From Edolisoma coerulescens (taxonomy: Eukaryota > Chordata > Aves > Passeriformes > Campephagidae): a DNA stretch of 64,000 bases. Position 1 is the stretch's first letter. Every line of letters starts with the position of its first letter. The stretch lies in assembly GCA_013397115.1 (NCBI GenBank), contig VWZW01007689.1, forward strand, positions 377,189 through 441,188. Direction: 5' to 3'. The position numbers and the translations under genes were made by a program. Under the pieces are notes generated by a model, which saw only the letters and a list, made by a program, of their open reading frames with translations, did not search any database and was not told where the DNA came from. Positions 39,601 through 54,600 of this stretch are shown here, piece by piece.

Positions 39601-42600
39601 AATTCCGTACGCTTCTGTCTGCAAGTATAAATAAGCCTTTATTTTTGTTTGATCTTAAATTTTGATTGATCTTAAATTGTTTGGTGAGTCTAAGGAGGGG
39701 GATTTTTTCCTGCTGACAAGCAACAGAAAAAACCACTCAAATAAGAACTTGATGGACTCCTAAGGGGCTTTAAAGCTGAAGTGCAAAGCAGGTAACGGTG
39801 CTGCTTTCCCACACACTTGTGCTCCCAGTTATCTGAAATCCATAGGAAACCTGCTGTCCTTGCAGGTGTTTGAGTTCCTGATCCGGCTGCACTCAGCTGA
39901 GGGATCTGTGGATGAGGAGGTGTATCCCTATGTTCGGACCCTGCTGCACTTCGACACGCGGGAATTCCTCAATGTGCTGGCTCTGGTAAGAGACCCTGGC
40001 TTTCTGAGAGGAAAATGCAGTGCCAGTTCTCCCATCAGCAGTGAGGTTCCTGTCAATAAGTCTGTGCTTTAGCTAAACCAGGAGTTCCTGGCTCGGGGCA
40101 GGAACAGTTCTGGTGCTTGTTCTATAAGATGTCCGAGGGAATCCCAGTAGTCCTTTGTGGCCTTAAATACAGAGTGGTGAACATGACATTACACAGTGAA
40201 AGTTCTGGCAACAGAGGCTGTCTTTAAAACAGAGGTAAAACGAGAATAATGTATTTGTAGAGTATTCTAATACCTACCTCTACCTCCTGCATGGAGATCT
40301 GTCTTTCTTATTTTCCAAATTTCTAGAATTTCCTATGTCTGTTTGGACCCGTTACTTTTACCTGAATGTGTAAAAACCACTTTGGTAGTTACAAAAGACC
40401 AAATTATATCTTGGAACCTGCTGTTTGGGGATATGCAGAGAAAGGACTTAAACCAGCATTGTCTGCCTTGTGATGTGGCTGCTGCTTTGTGTTTGCTGTT
40501 ATTCTGAGGGATTCTGCTCAAGTGTCAGTGTTTTACTTCTTGCAGACTTTTGAAGACTTTAAGAATGACAAGCAAGCTGTGGAGTACCAACAGAGAATTG
40601 TGGACATTCTCCTGAAAGTGAGTGTGCCTAAAGATGAGCTGTGTTTGTGTCTGACTGATTGTATGCAATGCTCTGCAGTACAGCCTGTAATCTGGAGGAG
40701 GTGTTTCCAGTCCTGCCCTGGCTGACACCTCTGAGGAGGTGCTGGGCAGGAGCATGGATTCACCTCAGCCAAAGCTGTTGGTTGGATACTCAGAAGTGAT
40801 GATTCATGCCCTTTAAATACGCTGACAGAGAGGTCTCCTTTCCTGTGCTTTCCTTTGGCTCTCCTTTCCTGGGTGTCTCCTTTCCTGAGAAATTTGTCAG
40901 ATTTCTCGTCTCTGCACCATTAAGCTTATTTTTATCTGCTTCTCGTTGTATCTACTCTCTGATTCCTCCTGAGGGTAAAGAGGTCCCAGACTGAAGGGAT
41001 CCCAGGCCTTTCAGATGCTCTGCTTGGCAGGGTGCCACTGCTTTTCTGCTGAGTCCCTGCTCCCCGTGCCTGTAAATGCTATGTTTGGGATGCAGCATTT
41101 CCAGGATGACAGGCCTATCTTTAGTTTAGGAGAGAAGAGGAATGTCAGTTATCAGCCTGGTGCTCTGGAAATCACTTGTCATCCCCAGCCCGTTCCCAAC
41201 AATGGATGTTCCCATTAAAAGCTCTCGCTGCCAAGTGCCGTTTGCTTTCCCCTCCAAGCTGTCACCATTAATCATGAGTGACTCCACTTGGAAGCTGTTT
41301 ATGTGTAAACATACCATAAGTAGCATTTCCCCGTCCCTGTCATCACTGATAGATGAGACAAGGGCACGGTGAGCGACTTGGGTGGCAGTGCTGCTGCAGT
41401 GGGCAGCAACAATGCCACTGTGAGGGGTTTTGTGAGCCTGCCCCAGCAGGGCATGGCTCTGAGGGGTATTTTAGCCCTGTGCTGCCTCAGCCCCTCTGGT
41501 TTGTGTCCTGAGCTGCTGTCAGCAGGAGGTGGCACACTGCAGCCACGTTCCAGAGCTGCTGGGGATGTGTTCCTGTCGTGGCACCGACAGCAGCTTGAGA
41601 AGGGCTGCAGCATTGCATCTTCAGGCAAACAGTGGGGTGTTACGAGAACTGTCAGTCTGGAATCTGCTGTCCTTTTGGATAAAAATTAAAAGCTCTCGGA
41701 AGTTTCAATTTAAATTTGCCTTAGCAATAAAGAAAACACCTAGGAAATAGCTGTGCTTTTGAAATAGTTTGGTGAATGCAGACATGCTGCTAATGCCGAT
41801 CAGAACCTTGCCAAATGTATCATCCATGTAGCTGGCCTGCAGCCTCTGGGAGGTTGCTCTGTTCCAGGGTTGCAGTATTTTCACCTTCACATAGACTGAC
41901 AAGGACCCAGTATGTGAAAAACAAAGCTAAAATTAATAAAACACTCCAGATATTTTGGTGAATAATATTTTAATGGTGTTAAGTAATGCTGTTCTGACTA
42001 GGCTACTGTAAGAAATAGCCTTTTTAGACAGAAAATGAAAACTAAAAAAGAATGATTACATTAGCTGGTGTTTCAAGCAGAGCTCTGCTTGATTCTCTAA
42101 CGTGTCTGGCCTGCCTGCCTCACTTGTGTCACATAACCATTAGTATCTCGTGAGGGTCTGGAACTCTGGGTCACTTGAAGAAATCAATTGACTCCCCCCA
42201 GCTCTGACTGAATGAGGTTATAAACTGTGAGCTGCTCCATGGCGAGGCTTTGCTACAGCAGTTCTTAGATCTTAGCTGACAGAATTTTCCAGGTGATGGA
42301 TTTCCTCCTGACTAAACACACTGCTCTTAGAGGGGACTGTCCAAACAGGGGCATTTCACTTTCACTTAGGGTTTAGGATTTTTTAGAAGCAGGAGGCACC
42401 AAGTCAGGACACATCAGGCTCGTGTTTTATACGCCAGACAGGTGAAAAGCACTTCTTGGGTTTCCAGTCCCTTTTGTAGTGACTCTTAGATATTCCTTTT
42501 TTCTGTAATTTCAAGTCAGCACAGCCAAAAGTTTCTCTGAATATTGTTAGACTAACAGCTAATTTAATGTGAGAAAAGCTTTTCACCAAACCTGCAGTCA

Positions 42601-45600
42601 TTTCTTAGCTATTAGAGTAGTTCTTTGCATGCCAGAGTTGAAGTGGTGAGTGCAGGGGGCTTGAAATGAGGTGTTTGGGGGTTTTTTCTTCTATAATAAT
42701 TATACTTTAACAATGTGACAACATTTCTCTGCTCAGAAGCTGTTCCATGTCCCGTGATCAACGCAGGCTACAGAGCTGGAGATAAATGTGGGTCTGGAGC
42801 CTCTTCAGACCTGAAAGGCAGGGACATGCAAGAATTCTTTCCTTGAGTCTATGGCACAGAGGTGGAGCCTCCTCAGCTTTGGGACAGAAGGGCTTTAGCA
42901 AGGACATATCCACTGCCTGTGTCTTCAGGTGACACAGCTGGATGCTGTGGAAGGGGACTTGTGTTTGACCTTCAGGATGGACTAACACCAGGAGGTGTCT
43001 GGGGTAGGAGGAGACACGATGGCTCACAGGGATTTCTTCTTGTTCCAATTACTTTCCCAGAGGTAGCTGCAGAATTAATCCCTTGTGGGTTTATTTTTCG
43101 CTTTTCTCTCCAACATTTCTCAGGTCATGGTGGAGAATTCTGACTTCACCCCGTCACAGGTTGGCTGTCTCTTTACCTTCCTTGCCCGGCAGCTCGCCAA
43201 GCCCAACAACACCTTGTTTGTCAACAGGACACTGTTTGACCAGGCAAGTATTCCTGAGTGTGTGTGGTGTTCCAAGCAGGATGCACCACTGCGGAAAGCG
43301 TGGCCGGTGCTGTAGTCTGGAGCAGGTCTGGAGGTGCAGGTGGCATCTTGCTGGGTCGTTGCTGTGGTTTCCCAGGAGCAGAGTAGGACAGAGGATGGAA
43401 GCACGGTACACTGTGTTTCAGCTTGGCTGGAGCTGGGGGAGAAGCAGCATCACATCCTAGGAAGTGTTCAAGGCCAGGTTGGATGAAGCTCGGGGCAGTC
43501 TGGTCTAGTGGAAGGTGTCCCTGCCCATGGCTGAGGGGTGGAACTGGATGGGCTTTAAGGTCCTTTCCAACCGAAGCCAGTCTGGGATAAGGGATGTTAA
43601 CTAAAATTACAATAGTGAGCTTATAGAGCATGGAAATGTAGCTGGTAATTTTTAGTTCAGGTGGCCACTACCTTCTCTGCTGTTTGAAAAAGGCATTTGC
43701 ACCAATGCATGCCCAAAGCTTGCATGAGCTAACTTTGTATCTCAGCTTAAATCCCAGAAATTCCTGGGACTGAGGAGGAGGCTTCACTGGCTACAGCAGT
43801 TGTGCTGTGATGGTAATAGGGATGTATGAGCACTAATAAAAATGAATTAGAATATATATGTCCTCTGTCCTAATTTAAGACTGAAGAACTCTCTGGAGGT
43901 TAAACAGATTGGGATTAAACACTTTCATTCCACATATACTAAATTTTATGAATTACATAATTTCCTGTTTTCCTGACGAGATGGTTCAGTCCAGGAGAGA
44001 GGGTCAGCGTAGTGGTGCCAGCTGTTTGGTGTGTAGTCCGAAGCAGAAACATGGGGTTCCCTGAGTTCTTCTATATTGCCTGGGTTCCCTAAAGTTTGGT
44101 TCTAGATCCTGGTGCAGAGTCCTGCGTTTCCCTCCCAGGAATCTTTCTGCAGTTCTCTGCTACTCCCAGCTTGGTTCCAAGACCAGGTCCTTTCCGATAA
44201 CCCCGTTGTGTGGCGGTTTGCTGTTGCCACTGCTGGTGCTCAGGGTGTGCTGGTCAGTTTGTGCTCCCAGCTGTGCCAGCCAGGCCTGGCTCACACCAGC
44301 CTCTACCCCTGGCACAGGTGCTGGAGTTCCTGTGCAGCCCGGATGATGACTCCCGGCATTCTGAGAGGCAGCAGGTAAGAGCCTTCCAGGGAACGCTCCT
44401 TGGAGCACCACGTAAGGCCAGGCTGTGGAGCAGAATTTGGCCTCGGGATTGGGTGTGGGCCTTGGGTCACGTGCCAGAGACATGGGCACGGGAGTATTGG
44501 GCAGTGCTGGGCACAGCAGGAGGGGAGGGTCCCAGCCTGGCATTGCCTGCAGGAGGAAGAACAGGCAGGAAAGTTCTCGATGAGCACATGACCTTCCTAG
44601 TTAAAGGAGAATCAATTAACAAATCGGTAAAGTCAGCCCTGTGTTCTTGCCAAGTTTAATGGAGCAGGAGCAGTGTACTTGCAGTGGCACTGGCTGTTCA
44701 GCTGCTGCTGCCCTGTAAATAACTGGCCTTCAATCCCTGCAGGTCCTTCTAGAGCTGCTCCAGGCAGGAGGGATCGTGCAGTTTGAAGAGAGCCGCCTTA
44801 TCCAAATGGCAGAGAAGGCTGAGTTGTGAGTTACTGGACACAATATATAAAAACTGCCTTTAGATCTTGTGTATCCTATTGAAATACTGCCTTTAAAGCT
44901 CTTCCACAGCTCTTTTTTGACTCCACTTTTCTTGTTTCTACTTTGCAGCTGTGTTTGGGGTTATTTTCCCTGTGCATTCACATTGCACTTCATTTAAGAT
45001 GTTCACGTTTAGTCCCAGACTTTCTTTCCTGGGTGTTCTTAGAGAAAGCCTTGATAAGAAAAGAGGGGGTAGAGCTGTGGAAACCCTTCAGGAGAAGCCC
45101 TGTGGGACTTGATGAGTTTTGACATTCCCTTTCCTAGAGCCCAGGCTGTGTTCAGAGATACAGTTGTATATTGGAATGCTCTACCCCTGGCAGATGGAGG
45201 TGCCTGGTTGGGGTGAGACCCAGAGGTGGATTTAAAAGCATGAAGGGATCTGGAGCCACCCCCATGGTACTCATTTTAGAATTGAGTAGGAGAGACAAAA
45301 ACAGTGTCTGGAAAGGCTGAAAATTTCTAGCATCTCCTTTAGATGCTTTATGATTCTAGAAAGAGTCTATCATGCCAGAACAGAGCCAGCCAGGGAGGGC
45401 ATCTTCATCTAGGCCATGAGTTTGGGTGTTTCATGAATGAATCCACCATGCTACAAAGGACCAGAGGGAGAGCAGTGGGGGGTGTGCCATGCCTGTTCTC
45501 CTTTGTGTCCTAAAAGGAGTAACTCGATCAAATTTTTCACATTCAATACGCACATTTTTTCTCCCTGCTTCAGAGAATTTGACAGCCAGGCCCCCCAGCT

Positions 45601-48600
45601 CAGCCACTTCTATCAGAGCTAAAAGAGCTATAGTGTAATATTAATTATCTAGGATTCTTCATTTGGTTTGACTCAGTTACATCTGATTTTATGTAAAGTC
45701 CCAAGATATTGAAGATGTTTATTAACATGTGAAGGTAGGAAGCTGTGTCATAACACATTGTTGAGTCATGTTCAGTGAATTTTTTCAAATTAGTGTAGTG
45801 GATTGACCTAGCTTAGAGCAGAGTGTTGTGGAAACAAGGAAGATAGTCTCTGGCAGCAGAACTTGTGAGACCTGCTTTCGTTAAGGATTGTTGTCCTCTG
45901 TCCCTTGCCTCTCCCCTTAGTAACTCCAGTTTTCTCTGTTCTGGGTGATAATTTCCCAGAAGAGGGAGGCTGATGGGCAGGTTGGCCTGGAGCTGGTGCA
46001 AATGTCACTCCAGCACACTGGAGCCAGCCAGCCTGTGTGCTGAAAACCCCAGTGTAAGGCACTTCCAAGTGCTGCTGCCTACCTGTTGTGCTGGCTCAGC
46101 TGAGTGGTTTTCCTGACGTGGGAAGTTTCCCTTGTTTTCAGCTATCAGATTTGTGAGTTCATGTATGAGCGGCAGCTTCGCTATGACAAAATCATCGGCT
46201 GTTACCTGCGGGATCCCCTGAGGAAGGTGAGTAACCCTGGTGCTCCTGGCCTGTCTGCTTCGTGGCCATGCAGCCTGTCCTGCTGGCCACAGTGACTGGG
46301 CACACCTGCCTTGCTCTTCTAGCATAATTGCCTTAAAAATGCCCTTAACAGTTGGGGTTTCTTAGTTGCAGTCAAAGCTGTTTGTGTTTGTCTAGTGGAG
46401 AGGAGCTGATGGGATTTTTTTTAAAGCCTCAGAGTTTTCCTTTATTTTTAAGTGTAGTGCTAGTATATCAAACCTGAGTGCAAGGTGGGATTTACTGCAG
46501 ATGTGGCTAACTGCAGTACTCTTTGTTTCTGCCATGGGTCCCTACATTTCTTCCCCTGGACACAGGCTCTCTGCCCTTACTATCTCTCTGCCATTACCTT
46601 CTGCATGTGCCTCAGTTGCATACCTGCCACAGTTTTTGAGATACTCCCTTCCCTGCCACCAGCAGAAGTTGAGATGAGAGTCTGGCAAATGTGACCCTCA
46701 CCAGGTCCTTCTAAACCCACAATGCTGAATATTGTGTGGGTGAAGGAGTCAGAAGAGAAGGTTGTGGTAGTGAGGTGGTTGGAAACCATGACACAGGAGA
46801 GCACATGAGCTGGGGCCAGTGCAGGAGAGGCTGGGGGAGAGGCCAGCATCAGGGAGGAACTCAGGAATGTGCTGGGAAAACAGAGCTACCCTCTGGCAGT
46901 GTTCTCTCTGCCTGTGCTCCTAGCTCAAGTGATGTCCAGTCCTTTTTCCCTGGGGGCAAGAGGGAGACATTTCTAATCGGGGAAGAACAATTCTCTTTGA
47001 CCTCAGTGCTTAACACATTAGCACCAGGTTCCTCTTGGCTCTCCTTTCCTGGCAGTTCTTCAGGAACTCTTTAGGGACATACAGCCTCCCTGCAGATAAC
47101 TCATCCTGACCTGCTCAGAGAGGAGTAGCCCTGAGGTCATCCCAAGGCTGTTGGAAACAGTCTCCTTTCCAAAAGCCAGCGCTGTCGGTGTTGCAGAACA
47201 CACTGCAGCATTTTTGGGTTTGTGCCTTACAGGAAGAAGTTTTCAACTACATCCACAACATCCTGTCCATGCCTGGCTACAGTGCAGAGGAGAAGCAGCT
47301 GGTGTGGCAGAAAGCTTTGGACTGTATAGAGGTAGGTCCAGTATATCCTGCAGGCACGCTCCCTCAGCTCCTGCTGACGGCTCTCGGATCTGCTGTGCTT
47401 TTCCAGAAGCACAGGTGTCCAGTGCTGAGTCACAGCTGTTGAGACAGCTCTGACCTAAGCTCAGTGCTCTCACACATTAGTGTGAGTGCCTCTCTCGGAT
47501 TCAGGCTGGCTTCCTTGGCTTCCTGGTTTCAAGAGCTGCTCTTTGGATAATGGAGCCTTCTCAGGGGGTGATGGGTAGTGAGTGCTGTGGAGCAGGGGAG
47601 GGATCCATTAGCAAGTGTTCCATCTCCCGAGCAGGCAGCAGCAGCAAGGCAGGATATGGACATCACTGACCTCACAGGCTGAGGGATCCAGCTCCTCATC
47701 CTGGTTCCTCACACTGATAAGTGCATTCAGCCTCGGTGCCCTGGCACTGCTAACCTGGGGGACCATGGGGTCATGACTTCTCTGTAAGACACAGGCTGCT
47801 GCTAGACTTCTCCAGCTAATAATTTTTCCCATGTCTTCAATCTGTCTGCTTCAGGGGATGGAGCCGTGTCTGAAATGATTGTCCAGTCAGTAGATGTGAG
47901 GAATCTATAATATTTCTAGTTCCTATAAGGTGCTGTCAGTCCCCGCCAGGGTGATCTGGAGATAAGCCAGGAAAATAATTCTGTCTGTAAAACAAGCTTT
48001 ACAGACCACACTCCTTAGCAGAAAATGGCCGCAGAATCTGTATCCTGTGAGGCAGACAAAAAGCTAATGGGCACATCTAGAGTACGTTTAGTTTCTACCA
48101 GCATCTGCAAGTAGTGCATGACTAATGAGAAAATGGACCAAGAGGGAGAGTGATTCAAAAGACAATGCACAAAGACACCCTGTGAATGCAGCTGTCTGAC
48201 ATGTGGCTCACTGAGCTCACAGCCCCTCTCCAGAGGCACTGGCAGAGCTGTGGGACTGATGGGGATGGTTGTGCTGGGGCTGAGCAGGCCTGGCTCATTG
48301 CAACCTCATCAGAGCAACTGGGGTTCCAGGTTGGGCAGCTTCTGTCTGCTGTGCTGCTTCTTGTGTCTGCTTCCTTCTGCTGCTGCATCCCTGGTCCCCC
48401 AGAGAGCTGCTGGGCCAGTGATGGGCTCTGTGGGTCACCTTTCTTAGGTGCTGTCACTGAGATCAGCTCCCTGTTTCCTTTTGGCATCTTCTATTTCCCA
48501 GGGCTGGTAAACAGTATATACAATTCCATGTGGTTTAGCAGCCTGCTGGCTGCTGTGGGCTTTTGTCCTTTTCCATTGTGTTAATCCTGCTCTCAGACAT

Positions 48601-51600
48601 TCAGAAGACTTGAAACAGTAAATAGCACTTTACTGGGGTGAAGCTGTGATTTCAGCTCTTCAGACAACTGTCATTTGCTGAGGTATGAATGCAGCAAACC
48701 AGGCAAAACTAGCAGTGTCTGGAGAGGATTTCCTGGTGATTGTATGGCAGAAAGTGGGGTTTGTGATCAGTGCCACTTCTCATTTTCCCCATCATCCCAG
48801 CCATTGTTCCTTGACGTTTATCTTAAAAAAATAAACTGTTCTCCTCAGTCACAGTACTGGTCCTTTCCTGCCCTCATACCCGTGTGCCTTGTGTCAGTAC
48901 TGTCCCCTCAAGGGCTGTCTAAGCAGTACCATGTCTGCAGGTTGTTCAGACCTGGGAGAGGATGGAAACCCAAGCCCCAGACATTTTGCTGGGAGATGGT
49001 CTCTGAAGGTTCCAGGCAGGGAGGTTGGGCCAGGTCCCTCCAGCCTGCCAGTCCTACCTTGAGCAGTCCTGGAGACTCCCAGGGAGGGTTTGTCCCGAGA
49101 GAGAAATAGATGGAGGCAGTCACACTGCATCCTTTCTGTGTCCCTCTGCACTGCTGTGCTTAAGATCTCCTGGGTGCTTTGGATTGCCTGGGTTTGTGGG
49201 GTGAAGGAGTCATGGGGACGCAGTGCAGGGCTGAGCTTGTGCAGTAAAGCTGTGGGGACCTCACTGCAGAGCTTCTCATGGGCTAGGCATCACCAAAGGC
49301 ATCATCTGTGACAGCTCTTCCTAAAGAGCTCGTGGAATGGTCAGGCTCTTCCTTGCTTCCCTTTGCCCCAGTCTGTTGCTGGCATTGGCTGCATTCAGTG
49401 GCTGCTACATCTGTCTGGAGGCCAAGCTACTGCTAAGGAACTTCTTCAGTTTGGGTTTTTTTCCAAATGTACATTTCTGAAAATTTCGTTTCTTTACTGC
49501 CGTAACAGTAGTTTTTGTTCAGTAAAGCAGTGTTTTCTCGTTTTTAGGTTCAGCAGGGGCTTTTGGGAAGGGTTACCAGGTGCACAGTATTGTTTTGCAG
49601 AAGTTGCTTCTCATTTATTTGGAAGTGTGGATGGATGCATTTGGAAGGGTTAGAAGCAAAAAGCTCACATTGTGGGCTGTGTAAACTTGTATGATATGAA
49701 GCCTTTTAGCTCAAGCTTGACGGAAGGCAAACCCACAGGCATGTAAAAGATTTTTGTTTTCTTCTATTACAATAAAGAAATTGCTTTTTCTTGTCTGGAG
49801 AGGTATCAGTTACGGTGAACAGTTACAGGAAACTTGCTTTTAAACCTCTGGTTTGGTTCAGTTCAAGCCAGTTAAACACTGTTTCCATTGGACTGAGAAA
49901 TTCCCAAGTTGTTGTTGGTTGTTTCCTCTTTCCTGCTGGCTCGTAGCTGGCACTGGGAATGTCTCGTTGGCAGGGGGTAAAGGCAGTTGTCAGAAAACTG
50001 GATGGATAACTTCCTCTCCTTAGGACTGAGATGGGTTCTTGGTGTGAGGAGTTTTGTATTCTTCAGGGCCTGGCGTGTAGCAAAATCATCAGCCTTCAAA
50101 AATTTCTTTTTACCAGCTACCCTTCTATTTTTCCTACATCTCTCTTTGTGCTGTGGTGTTTGTTATCCTCCACTTGCATCTAGGCAAAGGTGCAGTTACA
50201 GTATGGATGGGCTCGGTGATGCTGCGTAATTATATTGCCTGTGAAATCAAAAGGAATTCATTTGGTTGTGTTTCTCTCCCCAAAGGAGCTGTTGGTGCTG
50301 AGCCCAGGTAAAGCAGCTGAGTTGGCAGCCATTCACTTCAGCGAGCAGATCGAGAGCATCATCTCAAACCTGCAGGTGAAGTGTCAAACTCCATTAATCT
50401 GGGGCTTCTGTACAGTGGGGATGTCATTCCTGTAGGAAGTGATTGCTAAGAGGCATGGTGAGTTGTTGCTGTGTCAGAAACAGAAGAAAAATAGGTGATA
50501 GCTGCTCACTGATAGGAATTGCTACATCTCAATTATTTGGCCTGTTCATAGAGTCCTGGCCATAAAAATGCATCATCTCAAGAGCTGCTGGTTGCAGCTT
50601 TTAGTTGGAGTTCAGTATGGCTTGGAGTCCCAGAGCAGAGCTGTTGTCAGCAAACACATCCTCAGAATATTTGTGCAAGACATGCCTGAAGCAGCTCCTT
50701 CAGCAGGCACCAGCTGGGAGCTGTGTTTTCTGTAGTGGATACAGCTCAGGGATCACTGCTTTACAGCACATTATTTAAAATAACAGTACTCTCTCTCCTC
50801 CTGTTGTACAGGACCAGTTCTTGCTCTTCCAGTTCCTGAGGAGTCTCCTCGATCCGAGGTATGTAGAAACTTGGCCTGTTTACAAACTGCAGCTTGAAGA
50901 CATGTGTTAAAATCAATTCCTTTGAAACAGTGCATCAGTAGCCAGCCTACGGCCAAGATCAGGCTTAGGAAAGGTGACCTGTGCCTCAGGGTGCCCCAAG
51001 TTGAGAAGAACAGCCCAAAAGAAGTGTTGTGGGGAGTGTCCTGCAGGGGAGTCCCTGCCAGCTCCCTGCCTGGGAGGTGCTGTGGGCTCCAGTGTATGGA
51101 ATGTGCTGCCTCTGGCATGTGGGTGGGAGCTTGGGCACTGCTACTCCAGCTGCTCCAGAGGGCTGTGGGATGGTTACCCCGGGGCTGGAGCACCCATTTC
51201 TCTTCTCAGCAATGGCAGCTTCTCTTCTCAACCCACTGCTTTGGTTACTTGACTGAAGTGCCCAAGTTTACCATAAACAGAAGAGCATTTTGGTCAACTG
51301 ACATTTTAAATTTCTGTCTTGTTTCAGAACTGCTGCTGTATTTCACTGCAAGCTCCTCTTTTTAACTACTTGCTTGCTCCATCTGCTCCTGTTCTTTTCA
51401 GTGCTTCAGCACCAAGTGTTCTCTTTCTGTTGAATCAGTATCAAATGCTACAAGACATTTATATATGCACAGCCCCAGATACTTTCAAGCAATTGTTAAT
51501 GCAACTGAGGGAGAGATCTTGGTTTCTCAATCAGTTACAAATTAATTGTGCTTGATGAAGAGGAGGAGTAGGAAAAGGCAATATTATCTAAATCCAAGTG

Positions 51601-54600
51601 TCAATGTTTCAGTTTTTGTTGAAGTGGAATAAAAAGCATGCTTTGGAAGCCAGAACCTGGAATTAATCAATCACTTCTTGGATTTTTTTAGCATGTAAAT
51701 TAAGGGAAAAAACCAACCAACAACCAAACCAAAGCCAAAACCCCGAACATATGTTTTGTTATTTCCTGGGTTTCATAGACGTGTGTGTGCAAGGTGTTCA
51801 TTTCCACACCTTCTGTTTTCTCCAGGGTCAAAACAAAATCAAAAAATATCTTGGTTGGGTTTTATAGGAAAGAAATCCAACAATACAGTTAATAAATGAT
51901 TAATTGGAAAAAAAAAAGAGTGAAGCAGAAATGAAACCCAGCTGGATGTTAAGCAGGACTTTGTTTATGCTGTGGTATCACTTGCACCCAGTGAAGGTAG
52001 TAATTAACCTGGATTTTAATCTTATGCACAGAGTGCCTCCCATGATCTCTAAGTAATAAACGTATCTAATTTCACTCTACCGTAATTAGAGCTAAATAGA
52101 CTCATTTCTCCTGTAGTTACCTTCTAATCACAGGCAACACGTGATGTGTTCAAACCAGCAATGGGAAGAACTTTCTGCATCTGATCTTCCCACAGGTCTC
52201 TGCTTTTTCCTCAAGGATGATATTCTGTGTAGTGCACTAGGCCACATGGCTTTTTCTTAACAATACTCAGATCCTGAGGTCTGTTCTCCGTGCTGTGAAG
52301 TTGTTTTCTTCTAAGACCTATTGCAAGGAGCTGAACTGTATCCTGGGAGAGGCAGGGAAGGAGGGGAAATCTTGCTCTGCAGACCTCACTGCAGTTATAC
52401 CTACACTTGGTAGTGTGTTTGTACATAAAATAGTGGTTAGGCTCTTCTGAAAACATCTGTCTCTTTTCATCCGATCTAAATGTTTACATGCTTTTGTGAA
52501 GCAAAATTCTTGTTAAAATAAAGACTCTTAGAGCAGTAAATGAGCTTTTTAAGGTCTCAGATACAAACGATTGCTTGATCATATGGGGACAAGACTCATC
52601 ATGCTGGTCTAACTATCCGAGTTGGTGGAATTGCATTAGGGATTAATTTGGCCCATTTAATTTAGCTAGAGATTTATTTTTAAGGAGGCAGAAGGGGGAA
52701 GGGAGGAAACAGGGTTAACAGGAATTGCCTGGGGAAATTAAAACCGAATGTCTGTATGTTTGTAGCATAAAGCAGCCCCAGGAAACAGAGAATGTAGTAG
52801 GGATTGCTTAGCTCATTAATCACAGTCTTTGCTACATTTCCATTTTAAACTCTTGGGTTTTTTTCTCTAAAAAAACCCAACACAGTGAAGCACTGTCTGT
52901 TGGCATTTGTGTTTATGTATTATACCAACAATATTAACTTATTTAGCCACACAGTGTTCTGGGTTTATAAATGTGGTAACAGACTCCTAAACCATGAGGG
53001 TTTCTCCCAAGGGCTCTCCTCTGTGCCCAGCTGCTTGGGACACTCGAAGGGCTCCCTTGTGCCAGGTTTTGTGAGAAATCAGTGCTTCTCCCTTGCTTTT
53101 TGGAAAGAGTATGGCAGGGGAGACATTGGATATGGTTATATTGGAGTGAAGACAATCCCATGGAGCTGAGCAGGACTGGCAAGTCTCAGGACTGTCGATT
53201 AGTTTTAGGAATTATCAGAATTCAGCGTTCTTTCTATTGTCTCTTCTCTGTGTTTCTTGATGAAATAAGTGGCTGAGGGAAGGGTGAGCTTGCTCATGAA
53301 ATCATGAATACTTAGTGCCAGAGTTATTTCCAGACTTGAAGTTTGCTCTCATGCTATAGATGCATGACTTGCCATTTTTCCGATCTTGGTAGACAAGAGA
53401 TCATTTCAGATAGAGAGTGTTTTATTTTAGTCTACTCACAGAAAGAGGAGAGCACTCACTCCCTTGCAGGCACTGGGGGAGTGTACAGGGTGTCTGTTGT
53501 GGGAGGAGTGGATGGTGAATGCTGAATTCAGGGTTCTTGTTTGGTCCTTCAAGGTCCATCCTTTGTTGTCAGAGTCCAATAGTTTGGGCACAGTTTTTGT
53601 AGAGCTGTGCCTGTACCTTGCACACTGTGATCAGTACCTGGGTAAGGCTTTTGTTTCTGGGCATGTTGCATTTATAATCATTGTAATCACAGTAAGCTGC
53701 TCTCTTGGCTTGCTCGGGGCACAGCATACTCCTGGCCTTTCTTGGATGATAATGTCTTTTGTAGCTCCCAGGAAATAGAGGATATTGGGTATCAGACCTT
53801 TTCCATCCTGTGGCTGTAGGGTTTGCACACTAACAGATCTTCTCCTGCTTAGGACTTTGTGTTCAGAAAGGTAACAAAACTCGGTATATACACCCTGATC
53901 CATTTCCTTTCCTAGCAGGAGCTTCAGCAGAAAGCCCTGTTTCCTAGCCACAATTAACTTACACTGTTTCTCTGTGTCATGCACCAGTCCTAGAACTGCC
54001 ATGGGAAGTGTAACGTGCAGTGGCAGAGAGCTGCTGTTCATTTAAGGGTTGCAGGTGCTGTATCTGACTCCGGGAAAGCATCATCCTTTCCTTGCTCACT
54101 CTGAAGTCTCCTCCCTCACATTGCTCTTTTTAAAAACAAGATCAGTAGGAAACTGTCAGGACAAAGGGACATGGGCACTGCTCACAGTTCTGTTCTCTCT
54201 TCTGTTTCCCCCACATGAGGAGTGAGTTTGCTTAATAATGAGCCCAGGGATTAGAAAATGGGGATGTTTCTTTAAAAGAAGTATTGAGTTCCTTTCTCAG
54301 TGAGGTGGATCAAAGGGATGAAACATTAAAATGTCGTAAAGGAAGTCAAAGAAGAATTTCAGGAACAATAAGCAAAAAGTGACAAAACATTTCCTCAAAC
54401 ACATGCAGAGCAAGTCTGTAGGACACAGACAATCAGGATCTGAGCAGAGCAATCAGACCATAAGGCTTCATTGAAGAAATGAGGGCAATTCTTTGTGCCT
54501 CTTTGCCATGGAGTTGCTGGAGATGTGTCTGTGCTGGTCTCTTTCTTCACAGGGGTCTTTGAGAGTTTAATTTGTACTGAGGCATCAGGAGAATATATTG

